DNA from: Streblospio benedicti
Lineage: Eukaryota > Annelida > Polychaeta > Spionida > Spionidae
Length of the DNA: 64,000 bases
NCBI GenBank assembly: GCA_019095985.1
Contig: CM032660.1
Span: 58,072,043-58,136,042 of the forward strand
Direction of reading: 5' to 3'
Each line of letters opens with the position of its first letter. Within the stretch, counting starts at the first letter, position 1. Under the pieces are notes generated by a model. That model saw only the letters and a list, made by a program, of their open reading frames with translations, was not told where the DNA came from and searched no databases. Below, in pieces: positions 36,342 through 47,085 of the stretch. Both the position numbers and the translations under genes were made by a program.

Positions 36342-36437
36342 CTGTATCTATCAAGACTGCTATATTCATCAGGCATTCTTACTTCATCATCATTTTGCAT
36401 TGTCACATCGGGGGAAGTTGCAGCTTGATGCATTGAC
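36342..36437 (-). pseudogene. P4-ATPase variable-linker exon
   Basis: Acceptor GATTGTAG, donor GTAATG. Reads MHQAATSPDVTMQNDDEV, then PDEYSSLDRYR. Poorly conserved linker between the P- and N-domain exons, assigned by position and splice sites. Confidence 0.6.
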
Positions 36438-36965
36438 CTACAATCAGTAATATCAGTAATATAAATTATATTCATAAACCCTTTGCTGACAATGGTGAGC
36501 TATCAATGATAAAGGTAAAAGTTGTCTTCAAACACACATAGCTATCAAATGGCACAGGCCATGCATACCAGATCATTTTCACCATATTTCTTACCTTCAA
36601 AGTACTGACAGTTTCATTACTCTAAACATTTATGTAAAAGTCCATGGGCTTTCTGGATAAACTTTGCTTCAGTTATGAGTTTAATATGACATTCTCATAG
36701 AGCTGATACATTGTATTTGAGATGATCTAATTTCAGTGGTGATTGTTCAAGTGGGCATGGGCCCTGTCCTATAAACACCAATATTCATAATTATAAACAA
36801 TGGTTCTTTTGTCAACTAGTCCATTTGTTGATAGAAGACGTGCATTGTACACGTACTTGGAAATGGAACAGACATTTTCTATGCCTGCCCCCCACATCAA
36901 CTTCGTTCTCATGTATTTACACTATACACCTACATACCTGAACTCTTGTGTGTCATCACATACCT

Positions 36966-37127
36966 GTAGGTTTTGTTGTCTCCGTGGGTGGTGTCGAGTC
37001 CGCTGCCATGGCGGCGTCTGTCCCCACCGACCCTCGCACTGCTGCCCTGCGGCGTGCGCTGGTCACGCTCACTGAAGCTTGAGTTGAGGCTGCTGTCAGC
37101 TGCTGGCAGGTTGCCAGACGCATCCAT
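36966..37127 (-). pseudogene. P4-ATPase variable-linker exon
   Basis: GC-rich, acceptor CCTATCAG, donor GTATGT. Reads MDASGNLPAADSSLNSSFSE, then GLDTTHGDNKTYR. Ser/Arg-rich linker, assigned by position. Confidence 0.6.
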
Positions 37128-38112
37128 CTGATAGGAGATGAGACACATAGTGCTACTGATGATGAGTAGGAGACTTTGCGAAGTACGGCAGTATCTTTAT
37201 TAGCATACACATGGCTAGTCACTCAAGTAATGCAGTAATCAATGTGTATGCAAATAAAAAATATAAACAAATTTTGCTGTTCTAGTCTAAGCTTGGGCCT
37301 AATCACTAATTTAGGCTTGTATGACTCTGTCTCTCACAGAAACTGACAAAATGCCATTTTCATGTAAGTGTTCACTGTTATGTAAACAAATCAGAATAAT
37401 AAAAATTACAATGTAGTCTGGGGGAAAATAGTGTATCATTCCTATAATTTTTATTTTGATATTCAGTACCATTTTTTAGTTATGCCAGAAAATGTTACTC
37501 CATGAACTTGCTGTTAGCACATTATATACATTGCATTATATATTTAAACACATGTATGTTCAATATATTTTCTTAAATTATATAAATATATTAAATATGG
37601 CAATTAAAGGTTAGAAATAATCAGTCAAGGTAGAAAGGAAAGAGTGGGGAATGTTTTCCCTATTTCTACATTTGACTATGAATGCATTGAAAAAAAAATA
37701 GACCGATGAAATATTTAAAAAAAAAATCTCTGTCCCATTGGTGAAACTGAGTGTCAACAAAAACTCACGAGATCTAGATGTTCATGAGCTGACACAATGA
37801 CTTTGTACACACAGTGAGAATCAGGAAAAAATCTGGGAAGACAAGTCTAGTCTTGCCTCTGTTAGACTCATAGACGCTAGCTCGCGCTGCAATGTTGGGT
37901 CCGGTAGGTAGCGCTCAGTCTAAAATTGAACAAGGTACACATTGTCAAGGGCTCAAACAATTATTCCACTTCTTTTTACTGGTTACATATTAAAACATGG
38001 TTAAATAGGAATACTAGGGGTAAAACAATTTTCAATGCTTTGACAACTAGACATTTTTACGAGGACGTTAGCACTAGTTAGCACATGCAAGAAAGGTATC
38101 CCTGTTTCTCAC

Positions 38113-38174
38113 CTGAGTGTTGGTTGAGTAGGTGAAGCCATCTGGTTGCTCTCCAGACTCAGTCTCTTCTTCCA
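38113..38174 (-). pseudogene. P4-ATPase linker exon
   Basis: A 62-bp exon between TTGTAG and GTGAGA encoding EEETESGEQPDGFTYSTNTQ. It directly follows the DKTGTLT exon in gene order. Confidence 0.6.
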
Positions 38175-38368
38175 CTACAATACGATGGAAAATATGCAAG
38201 GAAGTACATGTAACAATGAACTTGGTTTTGGTTCAAAACAGTGTTGTTTTTTTCTAATGTTCAGCTTAAAAGCTTTCTTAAATTGGTATATTGTATCCAA
38301 TTATTGTGCATACACGCATGTGAAAAAAGCATGACTACTAGAAAAATCCCAAAACATTCATAACTTAC

Positions 38369-38474
38369 CTGTCGCATTATGGAGGGAAAAGTCCATGCCT
38401 CCCACAATGCACTTGTTGAATACCATCTTATTCTATGTGAGGGTTCCTGTTTTGTCAGAGAACACATACTCCAC
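38369..38474 (-). pseudogene. P4-ATPase phosphorylation-site exon with stop codon
   Basis: Acceptor ATTCATAG, donor GTAAGT. Encodes VEYVFSDKTGTLT, then TAG, then NKMVFNKCIVGGMDFSLHN. The family has Glu (GAA/GAG) where TAG stands, one base change from GAG. The catalytic Asp is present but translation would end right after it. Confidence 0.9.
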
Positions 38475-38824
38475 CTATGAATCAAACAAAAATGATCTCA
38501 TCAGAGCGGTTCGGCTCTAAAACGTTGTCAAATTATGGAGTTGGTTTCATTGTGATAATCTTATACATTTTGTAAGTTTCAAGAAGAACAAAATATGACT
38601 TTTAGCTGAAGCTAAGACTTGGGCACAGAAGCACACACAAAAAAAGAGCCTCAGCATAATAACCTGATACATGTATGTACGAAATCATGTCAGTCAAATG
38701 GGTCAATATTTACACAATCACGTCTATCGCATAGATGTTGGAGTTATCAAAGGATGGAAAGCTGTCTAAAATTGAATATATTGTCATTAATGGAGTTTTT
38801 TCTTAAGTATTTCTAATACCATGT

Positions 38825-39476
38825 TTCGGCATAGTGTGGCATGTTTTCTTGTCTAAATGTGATGTCTTGATTTCTCACCACGCTTGGTAAATTGGCAAGA
38901 AAACACGCCACAGTCGTAATTATTAGTTTGCAGTGGAATTTTCTTCATGTTGATGCAGGTCATAGTTTTTATGTCAAAAGAACATGTGTATCTCTTTTCA
39001 CTTTCTGATATTAAATATTGCTTCATGGTTTATAAACAGGTGTCATTGGTGCTGTGTTGTGAGTCATAGTACTGGATCTCCTTTTTTCTGAAGTCCACTA
39101 TGACCATGCACCAATGGACCTGGTTGACATGGATGGGGATGAGAATGAAGTCTTTCGCAAAAATATCTGTGGATTTGGTCCATCGGTGCACGGCCATGTA
39201 GCCATTTTTCAGTAATTTGGGGTAAAAAAATGTTGAAAAAACGTGTATATTGTCATTGGTCATCATGTTGAGGTAAAAGTTTATTATATTGTCATTCAGC
39301 CATGTCGCCGGTTGGAGTGTCCAGATATCGTGTCGAGTGATGTCTATTCTGTTGGCTGTTGAGATGATTTCAGTCGATCTCATCTTCTTGTCGAGTGCAG
39401 ACTGTCTATGCAAATGTTGTCTTCTTGACTGAGGTGGGGGAGCGTTGTTGCTGCTGCAGGTTGAGGTGCTGGTTGA

Positions 39477-39521
<45 letters not shown>

Positions 39522-39680
39522 TCTGCTGCTGCTGCTGCTGCTGCCGCTGCTGCTGGAGGTTAAGCTGTTGTTGCTGCTGCAGTTGCTACTGCCGGAGGTT
39601 CCCGTGTTGGTTGAACTACTGTTACTGCTGCTGCTGCTCCTAAAGGTTGTGGTGTTGGTTGAGCTGCTGCTGAAAATATT
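38825..39680 (-). pseudogene. SENP1/2-like: SENP1/2-like SUMO protease, intronless broken copy
   Basis: Minus strand: a Ser-rich N-part encoded by the AGC triplet run, then ITRHDIWTLQPATWLNDNII, NGYMAVHRWTKSTDIFAKDF, IPIHVNQVHW and FRKKEIQYYDSQ. A TAA follows NDTCL. Beyond it the same frame gives IPLQTNNYDCGVFSCQF, after which the frame shifts to DITFRQENMPHY. The catalytic His (VHW), Asp (YYDS) and Cys (DCG) are all recognisable and close to human SENP1/2. No introns where the human gene has several, so probably a retrocopy. Same strand as the host pseudogene, inside its intron. Confidence 0.8.
39475..39560. repeat. Trinucleotide (CTG)n/(CAG)n run
   Basis: About 26 near-perfect CTG units on the plus strand. 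In the minus-strand SENP-like frame the tract reads AGC, a poly-Ser segment. Long Leu and Cys runs in other frames are artefacts. Confidence 0.95.
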
Positions 39681-40243
39681 ACTTATGATAAGAATATTTC
39701 ACGATTTTTCTACAATTTTTTCAGTTATTGATGTACAATATCCAGAGTTGTGCTATGAGAGAAATCCACTGTGTCTTTTTCAGAAGGCAGGAAATTTGTG
39801 ACTTAAAAATTTTAACCTGCCCAATTTATAGTAGGATCTGCAATTAACTGTGACACTTGAGTAAAATGTCTTTTGGTTGTGGGAGTTGACACTTGTGTGA
39901 AATTAACCAAGTAACTTAGGAAGATTCCAAGGTGTCAGGGGTGGTGTTTTAATATTGCAAATTAGTTATTTCAATGGTTTTTTCATGTACATTTTTTCAA
40001 GCATATTTTTTGGTTACAATAATCAAAGTCTTATTGATGTGAATTATCTAGGGATGTTATGGGGAAATGGGAATAATCCAATTGAAGTTTTTGTATTTGA
40101 AAAACATAATTTTATGTGGGCTTATTTCACAGATTGAAGTAGTTAACCAAGCAAGGAATACGACTGATGCTGCTCTTCTTCTTGAGCTCCTGATTAATAT
40201 CATTCAGATGACAATTTAAATCCAGAACGATTTTACCATTAGG

Positions 40244-40609
40244 GAGACTTTCTGGAGATAAAAGAATTTGGAGATAAAAAAAATCTCAAAATGTTCTTGT
40301 TTGTTACTTAAGTATAAAAGTACATTCATTTCCCTTTTTAAAAATGTATAACACTTTAGGGGTTTCTGGAATAGAATTTGGTTTATGGACCATACAAAAG
40401 ATCACACAAAAAACAATAAAAAATTCAGTCAATGTTAATTTTGCCTGTACGGAAATTGTATACATGATCTTTTGTATGGTCCATAAACCAAATTCTATTC
40501 CCCAAACCCCTAAAGTGCTATACATTTTTAAAAAGGGAAATGAATGTACTTTTATACTAAAATAAAAAACAGGCATATTTTGAGAAATCTTTTATCTCCA
40601 GAAAGTCTC
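40244..40609. repeat. Long foldback element, about 145-160-bp arms
   Basis: Left arm 40244-40404 (GAGACTTTCTGGAGATAAAA... GGACCATACAAAAGATCA) and right arm 40465-40609 are near-exact reverse complements, with about 60 bp between. The left arm has a small extra piece repeating GGAGATAAAA. ORFs on both strands are mirror images. Fits a hairpin MITE or foldback insertion in the P4-ATPase intron. Confidence 0.88.
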
Positions 40610-41424
40610 GTTAAGGATCTAATCCTAGAAATAAATAATATCAATTGCACATGCTTTTGTTTGTAAACAAACTTGCTTTTTAAACATGTTACCATACTTA
40701 ACAAATTCTTGCAAAAGTTACATGTATATGTATATCTTTAATGTATTCAGCTATTAACTATAAATTTAGAAATAGAACTACTAGTTAAGCAAGTCCTATG
40801 AATCCCAAGTAAACTGCAATACAATAAGAACTTTGAATTTTTATGTGGCTGGACTGGAAAGGTCAAATCTCTCTTTGATCTAGTAAGTCATTTTTCTATA
40901 TACAATCAAGGCAGCCACAAAGTTTTGTGCTTGTCACAACATAGTAAAAACCTTCATATCACTGTAAAAGAATGAACCCTCTGCAGGCTGTCATTCCATG
41001 ATTTTCCAAGAAATAGATTCAAGCAGGCCATTTTGGGTTGCCATTTTTAGCAGTGTACCTTCTTCTGGATCAGCAATTACATGTTCAAAAATGACATCTG
41101 AGCAGAAAAACATGGGATTTGAGTTCATATCAGACAAAAATCCTATGTTTATAGCACCAACAATTGTTAATAACAATTGTTAAAAACTGCAACCAATGAT
41201 CCAGTAGTATTTATGAGGTCATTATCAATGTTTGATGAAATTGTGGAAGGATTTATTGAACTTATGGAAACTTTCATTATAGGAACAAAATGTATGTACT
41301 TAAGATATTCAAATTCAAACTTCATACAGATGGCCTAGGTATAAAACTTACCAGGTTTAATTCAATGGTATTTAGTTGAGAAGTGTCTTATTTACTGTTC
41401 AAAGAATCATATCAAAGTTTATAC

Positions 41425-41541
41425 GCTTAAGTATGCCATGTCGGAAATCGGATCATACAGCTGAGCATCATGGTGGATCAAGTACACTTGACCAATTTTG
41501 ATCAGCTCAATGGTCACATACAGCGACATGGGGATTAGAAT
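41425..41541 (-). pseudogene. P4-ATPase membrane-helix exon
   Basis: Acceptor TTTTCAG. Encodes ILIPMSLYVTIELIKIGQVY, then HHDAQLYD, the helix and loop before the phosphorylation site. ATP10 has ...LIPISLYVSIEIVKLGQIYF. The donor is uncertain, and the following family segment (RALNI.EDLGQI) is not found. Confidence 0.82.
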
Positions 41542-41837
41542 CTGAAAACATGGAAGCCCAATAATCAGAATCCATGATTGATGATTCAATGATGTACAAA
41601 GCAAATTTGAATGTGGAAACAAGTACATAGTATTGATATAAAGGTCATTATTAAAGCAGAAGTCAGTAACAATGAGCATTCAAAATACATTTTAAAAACA
41701 GTCAGGTCCTAACATTAGCATGACGATAAAGAGTATTTTATGAACTGTTGTGGGAAAGATTCCAACGGTGACTTCAATGGTAATTTGGCAAAGTGCATAC
41801 AAGTGCATCCAAGAAGCATTAAACGTTGCCGACTCAC

Positions 41838-41968
41838 CTGGTAGAGGATGATGAATGTCCAGAAGCGCACAAGGCCCTGGTAGACAGGGCTATACTCAGT
41901 GAGTGACTCATACGGCATGTAGATCACCTCAGTGCTGTTGTTGAACTGGTTGAGCCACATGCCACTGC
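41838..41968 (-). pseudogene. P4-ATPase exon between helices
   Basis: A 131-bp exon with acceptor TTTTCAG and donor GTGAGT, open. Encodes GSGMWLNQFNNSTEVIYMP, then GLVRFWTFIILYQ, matching ATP10 GIWL...GFYMFWTMIILLQ. Confidence 0.85.
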
Positions 41969-42659
41969 CTGAAAACAGCACAGAAATAAACATGACACAT
42001 GTCACTGCCTGAATGAGGAGGTGAAGCTGAAGCTGAAAACTGTTTTTGGTATCTTTGTTTCATCATTCATGCAAATCGCGTCAGATTGTAATATTCAGTT
42101 TTTATTCACATGAATTACCTACAGTAAATTCGAAATAACCCATGTAACAGTACAAATCATATCTTGGGAAAATCACTAGCCTTTCTAGAGGCAATAATAT
42201 TTATAATTTAGTTTAAATATTCATATTTAGTTTCCTTCATATTAAAACAGCCACACAGAACACAACTCTGTTCACATGCATGTGCATATCTTAGACTGAC
42301 TCTAATAGACTGATGTTTAAATATCATATACTCTGTGTTTAACTATGGTCTCCAAACTGCTCCTTACGGGCAGACCACCATTGACAGTGGTGGCAGACGA
42401 AGTTTGGCATGCCAAAATTTTTCTGCGGTGGCGGCCACCCTACGACGTTCAAAATGCTGCGTTTGTCGCACTTAGCACTCACGTATCTTTACGTTTTTGG
42501 TCGTAAACTGGCTGTAGACAGTCCTTGAGGCGTAATGTGCCCCATGCATAAGAAAGGTTTCACTGTACTAATAGTCTTATTACTTGCTAAATTTATGTGT
42601 TATAAATATACCAGTACATTTTTTTTCAAGAAAATAGTTAGAAAACCATGACATCAAGT

Positions 42660-42968
42660 TTACTTCCATGTTACTTTGGAAGCAGTGACTCTCTTACCCA
42701 TGTCTATGTCGCAAATCAGTCCGCAAGCAGCCAGGGAGCCAGCACTAGTCCGACTAACTCTGTCCACAATGATGTATGGTGCATGTTCTTTGAAAGCACT
42801 TGCTACGCCAATGTGGTACATTCCAAGGAATCCACAGCCTGCAAATGACAGATTCATTCGATCAATATCGGCACCTATTGGCCGATCATTTTTAAAGCCG
42901 AGCTTCACAGAAGTCTCGAGCTTTATAGCCGTCGTAGGCGCTCCATTGTGTTCCCTCTCCATCGCCAT
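42660..42968 (-). pseudogene. PNPLA2-like: Patatin-like phospholipase (PNPLA1-4 type) first exon, copy A
   Basis: ATG at 42968. MNLSFAGCGFLGMYHIGVAS, then FKEHAPYIIVDRVS, RTSAGSLAACGLICDIDMG and a GTAAGA donor. This matches exon 1 of adiponutrin-family lipases (ATGL/PNPLA2: ISFAGCGFLGVYYVGVAS). The nucleophile elbow G-x-S-x-G should read GASAG but is RTSAG, with the Ser kept and the first Gly lost. No further patatin exons are seen. It lies in the P4-ATPase intron on the same strand, so it is probably a stranded fragment. Confidence 0.78.
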
Positions 42969-44651
42969 ACTACGTTTACTATAAGCACATCCGCGCTGAA
43001 ATTAGTGCCCAATTTGAACATTTAATCAATGAAACTGAAAGCGGCCGACAATCGCCGATGTTAATGAGCTGGGAAAACGTCGTAGCCATCAAAATTAATA
43101 CGCCGTGTTATTTAAAACGTTAGCAACAGCGGGTAAAACCGCCATTAATGCGCTTTTACAGTTATCAAAAATAATCGTTTTTTACCCACTCTGCAATGTG
43201 CAGACAGATTTGTAGTAAGTGATGCATGTTGATGTTATTTTTTCTGCCTATGCATGTTAAATATTATTCAAAATGAAACAAATGTTCTTGATTTAAGATC
43301 AATGATTTGGAAATGCTGATAAAATATTACTGCCGCCTTATGATGTGTGAATAAATAAAATATGAAAAACATTACTTAAACCATTGTACTTTATTTCACT
43401 ATAAGTCATGGTTACTCAGCATAAAAGTGAGCACTGGAGTTATTTTTTAAATATCATTTATTGAAACTGTTCATGGTCAAGTACAGAATTGACCCATTGA
43501 TTTGCCTTACCAAGGGGCCAATTGTCCCACTACAAGTTTAGACCAACAAGAACTCTGCTTTATTATGTCCTGACACAGTTATGTACACAGATAAAAAGTA
43601 TTTTTAGAGAAAATGAAATGATTGTGCTAGACTAGTATTTGCCTTATGACTCACCATAAGCTAGAAAAAGACAAATAGGATGGGTTATAAAGTGTTATGC
43701 AGTGCTGACTATCATCAAGGGGATGAATTTGTATTTAGTCATCTATCTAGGGGTAGACAATGTGTTGCTAACTGTTTTATATTTCTACTGACTGCATTTG
43801 AAGAAAATTTTACTATGCACTCCCAGCCGCATAACATTCTAAAGCTCGGCTTTTCAGGACTCTCAGTCCTTTGATTTCTTCCCTGCATCACCATTGTGCC
43901 GAATCCTATATACGTTTTATTCCGTAATTATGTTGTGAACATGTTTATTGTTATGGTTGCTTCACTGTGTTTTTGTTCGACTGATCTGCTGATTTTGACA
44001 CACCTACAAAATTGAGCGTTTTCATTGGTCAATTGTGGACATGCCCTAGCCTTTCTAAAGGCTATGATATTTATAATTTAGTTTAAATATTCTTATATAG
44101 TTTCCTTCATATTAAAACAGCCACATAGAACACAACTCTGTTCACATGCATGTGCATATCTTAGACTGACTCTAATAGACTGATGTTTAAATATCAAGAA
44201 TACAATGTCGCTAAGCTGAGACATTTTACTGCGGCTGTTTCTGAGTGCTATGATCACAGGTTTCAATAATCTTTTTAAATTGTATTCTTGGCCTTCACAA
44301 AGGCTAGAAAATCACTTATCATACCTATATCTACAACATTCATTCCTTCTGCAACTGCGAAAGCATTGGTAACACATTGCAAACAAATGTCATTCCTCAT
44401 TTTTCTTTCATTATTTCACCATGACAGTGGGGCCAAAACGGAGAAAAATCATACTTGTCCACGTGTGTATCATGAAAACTAATAACTGTTGTCCCACCTA
44501 AAATTTACGCATCTGTTTCATTGAATTTATTTAAATCTAATAAACACTTATGCGAATGCAATTGCATCTTCAATTCAAAGAGATCGAGTAACTCAAAATC
44601 AGTGCATGTCTCAGCCTAGAGAGAAGCGGTGGTACTGATTGGCTTACTCAC

Positions 44652-44782
44652 CACAGGCAGAGCAGGTGTACATCAAGAAGAGGATGATGACACAGTACAG
44701 CACATCTGTGTTGATCCGCCGCTCAAGCTTACTGCGCTTATAGGCAGACCTCGGTTGTTCATCAGCGCTTTCTTCTCGTGAC
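44652..44782 (-). pseudogene. P4-ATPase exon, copy A (1-bp deletion)
   Basis: Acceptor CTGTCAG, donor [19 protein letters not shown] is followed by a frameshift, because one base of the codon for R in RYKRSK (present in copy B) is missing. The rest corresponds to [18 protein letters not shown] in the other frame. The family sequence is GHETKALLNNSGPRYKRSK. Confidence 0.88.
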
Positions 44783-45019
44783 CTGACAGTGAAATAACAT
44801 GTTCTTAGAAACTCTGTTTCAAGTTATGTAGCAGCTGAGGTCACTCATTTCTCCCTGCACTGTGTTGCTGATGTCCAATTTCTACTTTGGAATATGAAAA
44901 AAGCACTACGTGAACATTAACTTCATGAAAATCTTTATGTCAGTTAGATAAATATTGTATGACAATATGTGCGTAAACATGGATAATAATAATAATAAAA
45001 AAAAGTCAATTTCACTTAC

Positions 45020-45129
45020 CTGCATAGACAATGATGCCCTCAATAAAGTCTGTATCGTGGACAATACAGCCACGCAGCAGCAGGTTGTTGTTGTTGCTGC
45101 TGGCAATCTTCTCCCCTAGTGTGGTCAGC
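45020..45129 (-). pseudogene. P4-ATPase exon, copy A (open)
   Basis: Acceptor TTTCAG, donor GTAAGT, 110 bp. LTTLGEKIAS, then NNLLLRGCIVHDTDFIEGI and IVYA. ENLLLRGC..RNT...GI.IYAGHE is the ATP10 consensus across this exon junction. Confidence 0.88.
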
Positions 45130-45737
45130 CTGAAACCACACACATTGATACCTGAATACCTGATACAAGCAGACTACATCTATTTGCAATATTGCATAAG
45201 ATGAGTCGAACAGAAGAATCATTTGTGATTATTACATTCGCCATATCAAAATATAACAATTTAGTTTATTTTGTTTATCACAAATTGTGTTTAGGCACCA
45301 ATTAAATAGAAAATGAATGTTAATGTATCACGAAATGAAAAAAAATAGCACATTGTTTACGTTACTCTGCCAACGGAACCATACTAATTTTTTAAAAGAT
45401 GATATATACATGTAGATCTGATGAAACATCAACAAAATATTCAATATATTGCTCAAAACTAAACTTGTTTTGAGCCCCGGTTTCTGCCAGGGAACAGATA
45501 TCATATCTAGTGTCAAAAAAATATTCAGTTCCCCAAACTGAAACGACCTGTATATGGCAAGTCCTAGAACATGCCTCATATGGACTTCTGGTCATCAGCC
45601 AGTTCTAGTGCAACTTAACCAGTTAAAATACATGCCAATGTGAGATTTATCTGAGTATAAGTACCAATGGCTAGAAGACTAGAAGTAGCTGCCATTTATG
45701 TTAGTCCACTCCTTTCTATTGAGGCAGAATATAGAGT

Positions 45738-46971
45738 TGGTATGTATTGACTATTTAAGCTTAGAAGTGTCTAAAGGAGGTTACAATTCTATTTTGGTAA
45801 TAACCGATCATTTTACTGGTTTCTCAAAGGCCATACCTACTAATAGTCAGACGGCTGCAAACACTGCAAAACTTCTCACTCAACATCTAATCTATGATTT
45901 TGGAATTCCAAACAGATTACACAGTGATCAAGGTGGCTCGTTCGAGGCACACATTATAAAACATTTATGCAAAATTCATGGTATCAAGAAATCAAGGACT
46001 ACCCCATATCATCCTGAGGGCAACTCAAAAGTAGAGATTTAATAGAACTTTTATTGCAGATGTTACGGACATTGGATTCATCTCAGAAGGAAGATTGGAA
46101 ATCTCATGTAGCTAGACTTGTGCATGCATACAACTGTACACCTCATTCAGTGTCAGGGTATAGCCCATACTTTCTTATGTTTGGGAGAATTCCACGTTTA
46201 CCGTTAGACACTTTACTGGAATATGAGGATTATAGCGATAATGTTGATCAATATAGCGAGAACCTTCGAAATAATCTCAAAGAAGCATTTGAGATAATGG
46301 CCAAGGCTAGAGAAGAAGCCGCGGTTTCAAATAAAAACTTTTTGACAGGAGTGCGAGAGGTATAATGCCTCAAGTAGGGGAGTTAGTATTGGGTACGAAA
46401 GTTGGGTTTCAAGGAAAAACACAAAATAGCTGATAAGTGGGAAGAAGACGTATACAGAGTTGTAAAAAAGATCCGGAGTTACCTGTATATACTGTTGTAA
46501 AAGATTCCGATAAAAGTAGAAACCCTAAGTTGCGAACTATGCATCGTAACCATCTTTTCCCCGTAACTTGGCCTATTGTCAAAAAGATTACTAAGAATTC
46601 TAACCAGCCAATCAATAAGCATTTTGCTTATTCCTGTGAATCGTTAACTGGATCAGATTCTGACACATCTGAGACAGTAAGTGTGGATTATGAATTTGAA
46701 GTGACTCAGGCCAAGCCAAGTGGCTGTGATATTGTAAACGATGAGTTTACCAGTGAGCATGATTTTGTTTTGCAGGATGGGCGCGTTGATGCGGATTGGT
46801 GTGATGACCTTGTTTCGGATGGGGACATTGGTCATGTTGATGAAGAGGATCTTGGTGGCAATGAGTCCAACGAGCCTGAGTCTGACTCTCTGGTTGTAAG
46901 AAGATCCACACGTGTCCGCAGACCACCTGATATTTATCAGGCTGGGTTTAACACTGTTATATGTAAATTTT
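45738..46971 (+). pseudogene. Ty3/gypsy pol fossil: integrase and C-terminal tail
   Basis: Integrase core and the tail region of a Ty3/gypsy pol, spread over more than one reading frame, with a few breaks. The last 67 bases (46905-46971) reappear after the kinesin insertion. Confidence 0.85.
46905..46971 (+). repeat. 67-bp direct repeat, left copy, flanking the kinesin insertion
   Basis: Identical over 67 bases to 49232-49298 (begins TCCACACGTGTCCGCAGACC, ends ATGTAAATTTT). The two copies bracket the kinesin cDNA, as a target-site duplication or a template-switch junction would. Confidence 0.97.
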
Positions 46972-47085
46972 ATGACAACCATCCCTGTTGCCATATGAAC
47001 CAATCACATTTCTTTACACAAAATTCGAAATATTTAAAGATATCAATGCAGCCAAAATATGGTGGTACAAAATGGACCTTCAAGA

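Larger units (their letters stand above)
28124..45129 (-). pseudogene. ATP10: ATP10-type P4-ATPase (phospholipid flippase) pseudogene, introns retained
   Basis: Twelve minus-strand exons with GT/AG borders follow the order of ATP10A/B/D flippases, which move phospholipids to the cytoplasmic leaflet. 45020-45129 (NNLLLRGCIVHDTDF), 44652-44782 (ALMNNRG), 41838-41968, 41425-41541 (ILIPMSLYVTIELIKIGQVY), 38369-38474 (FSDKTGTLT), linker exons 38113-38174, 36966-37127 and 36342-36437, 34788-34873 (AESPDE), 34258-34420, 30338-30522 and 28124-28319 (GDGANDV). Lesions: TAG directly after DKTGTLT; 4-bp insertion before RMSVIVRH; KGAD changed to MGAD; TGDK changed to IRDK; 7-bp deletion after GANDVS; 1-bp deletion in exon 44652-44782. 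N-terminal exons and the last membrane helices are not in the window. Splice sites are largely intact, so this is a non-processed pseudogene. Confidence 0.85.
42141..45737. repeat. Segmental duplication, copy A (3.6 kb)
   Basis: Matches 50762-53462 at high identity from CATGTAACAGTACAAATC to GGCAGAATATAGAGTT. It contains two P4-ATPase exons and a patatin exon. Copy A has about 985 bp (roughly 42890-43875) that copy B lacks. A 150-bp block recurs within each copy (42175-42325 and 44046-44196 here). Confidence 0.93.

Noticed and set aside
39395-39801. Poly-Leu and poly-Cys proteins on the plus strand
   Set aside because: They are the other reading frames of the CTG repeat. The frame with family similarity is the minus-strand Ser-rich one.
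40304-40576. Two overlapping ORFs with the same C-terminal sequence on opposite strands
   Set aside because: They mirror each other because of the foldback repeat; no protein similarity.
40991-41183. Open frames on both strands, one reading IVGAINIGFLSDMNSNPMFF
   Set aside because: No splice signals or family match that I can support, and both strands are equally open.
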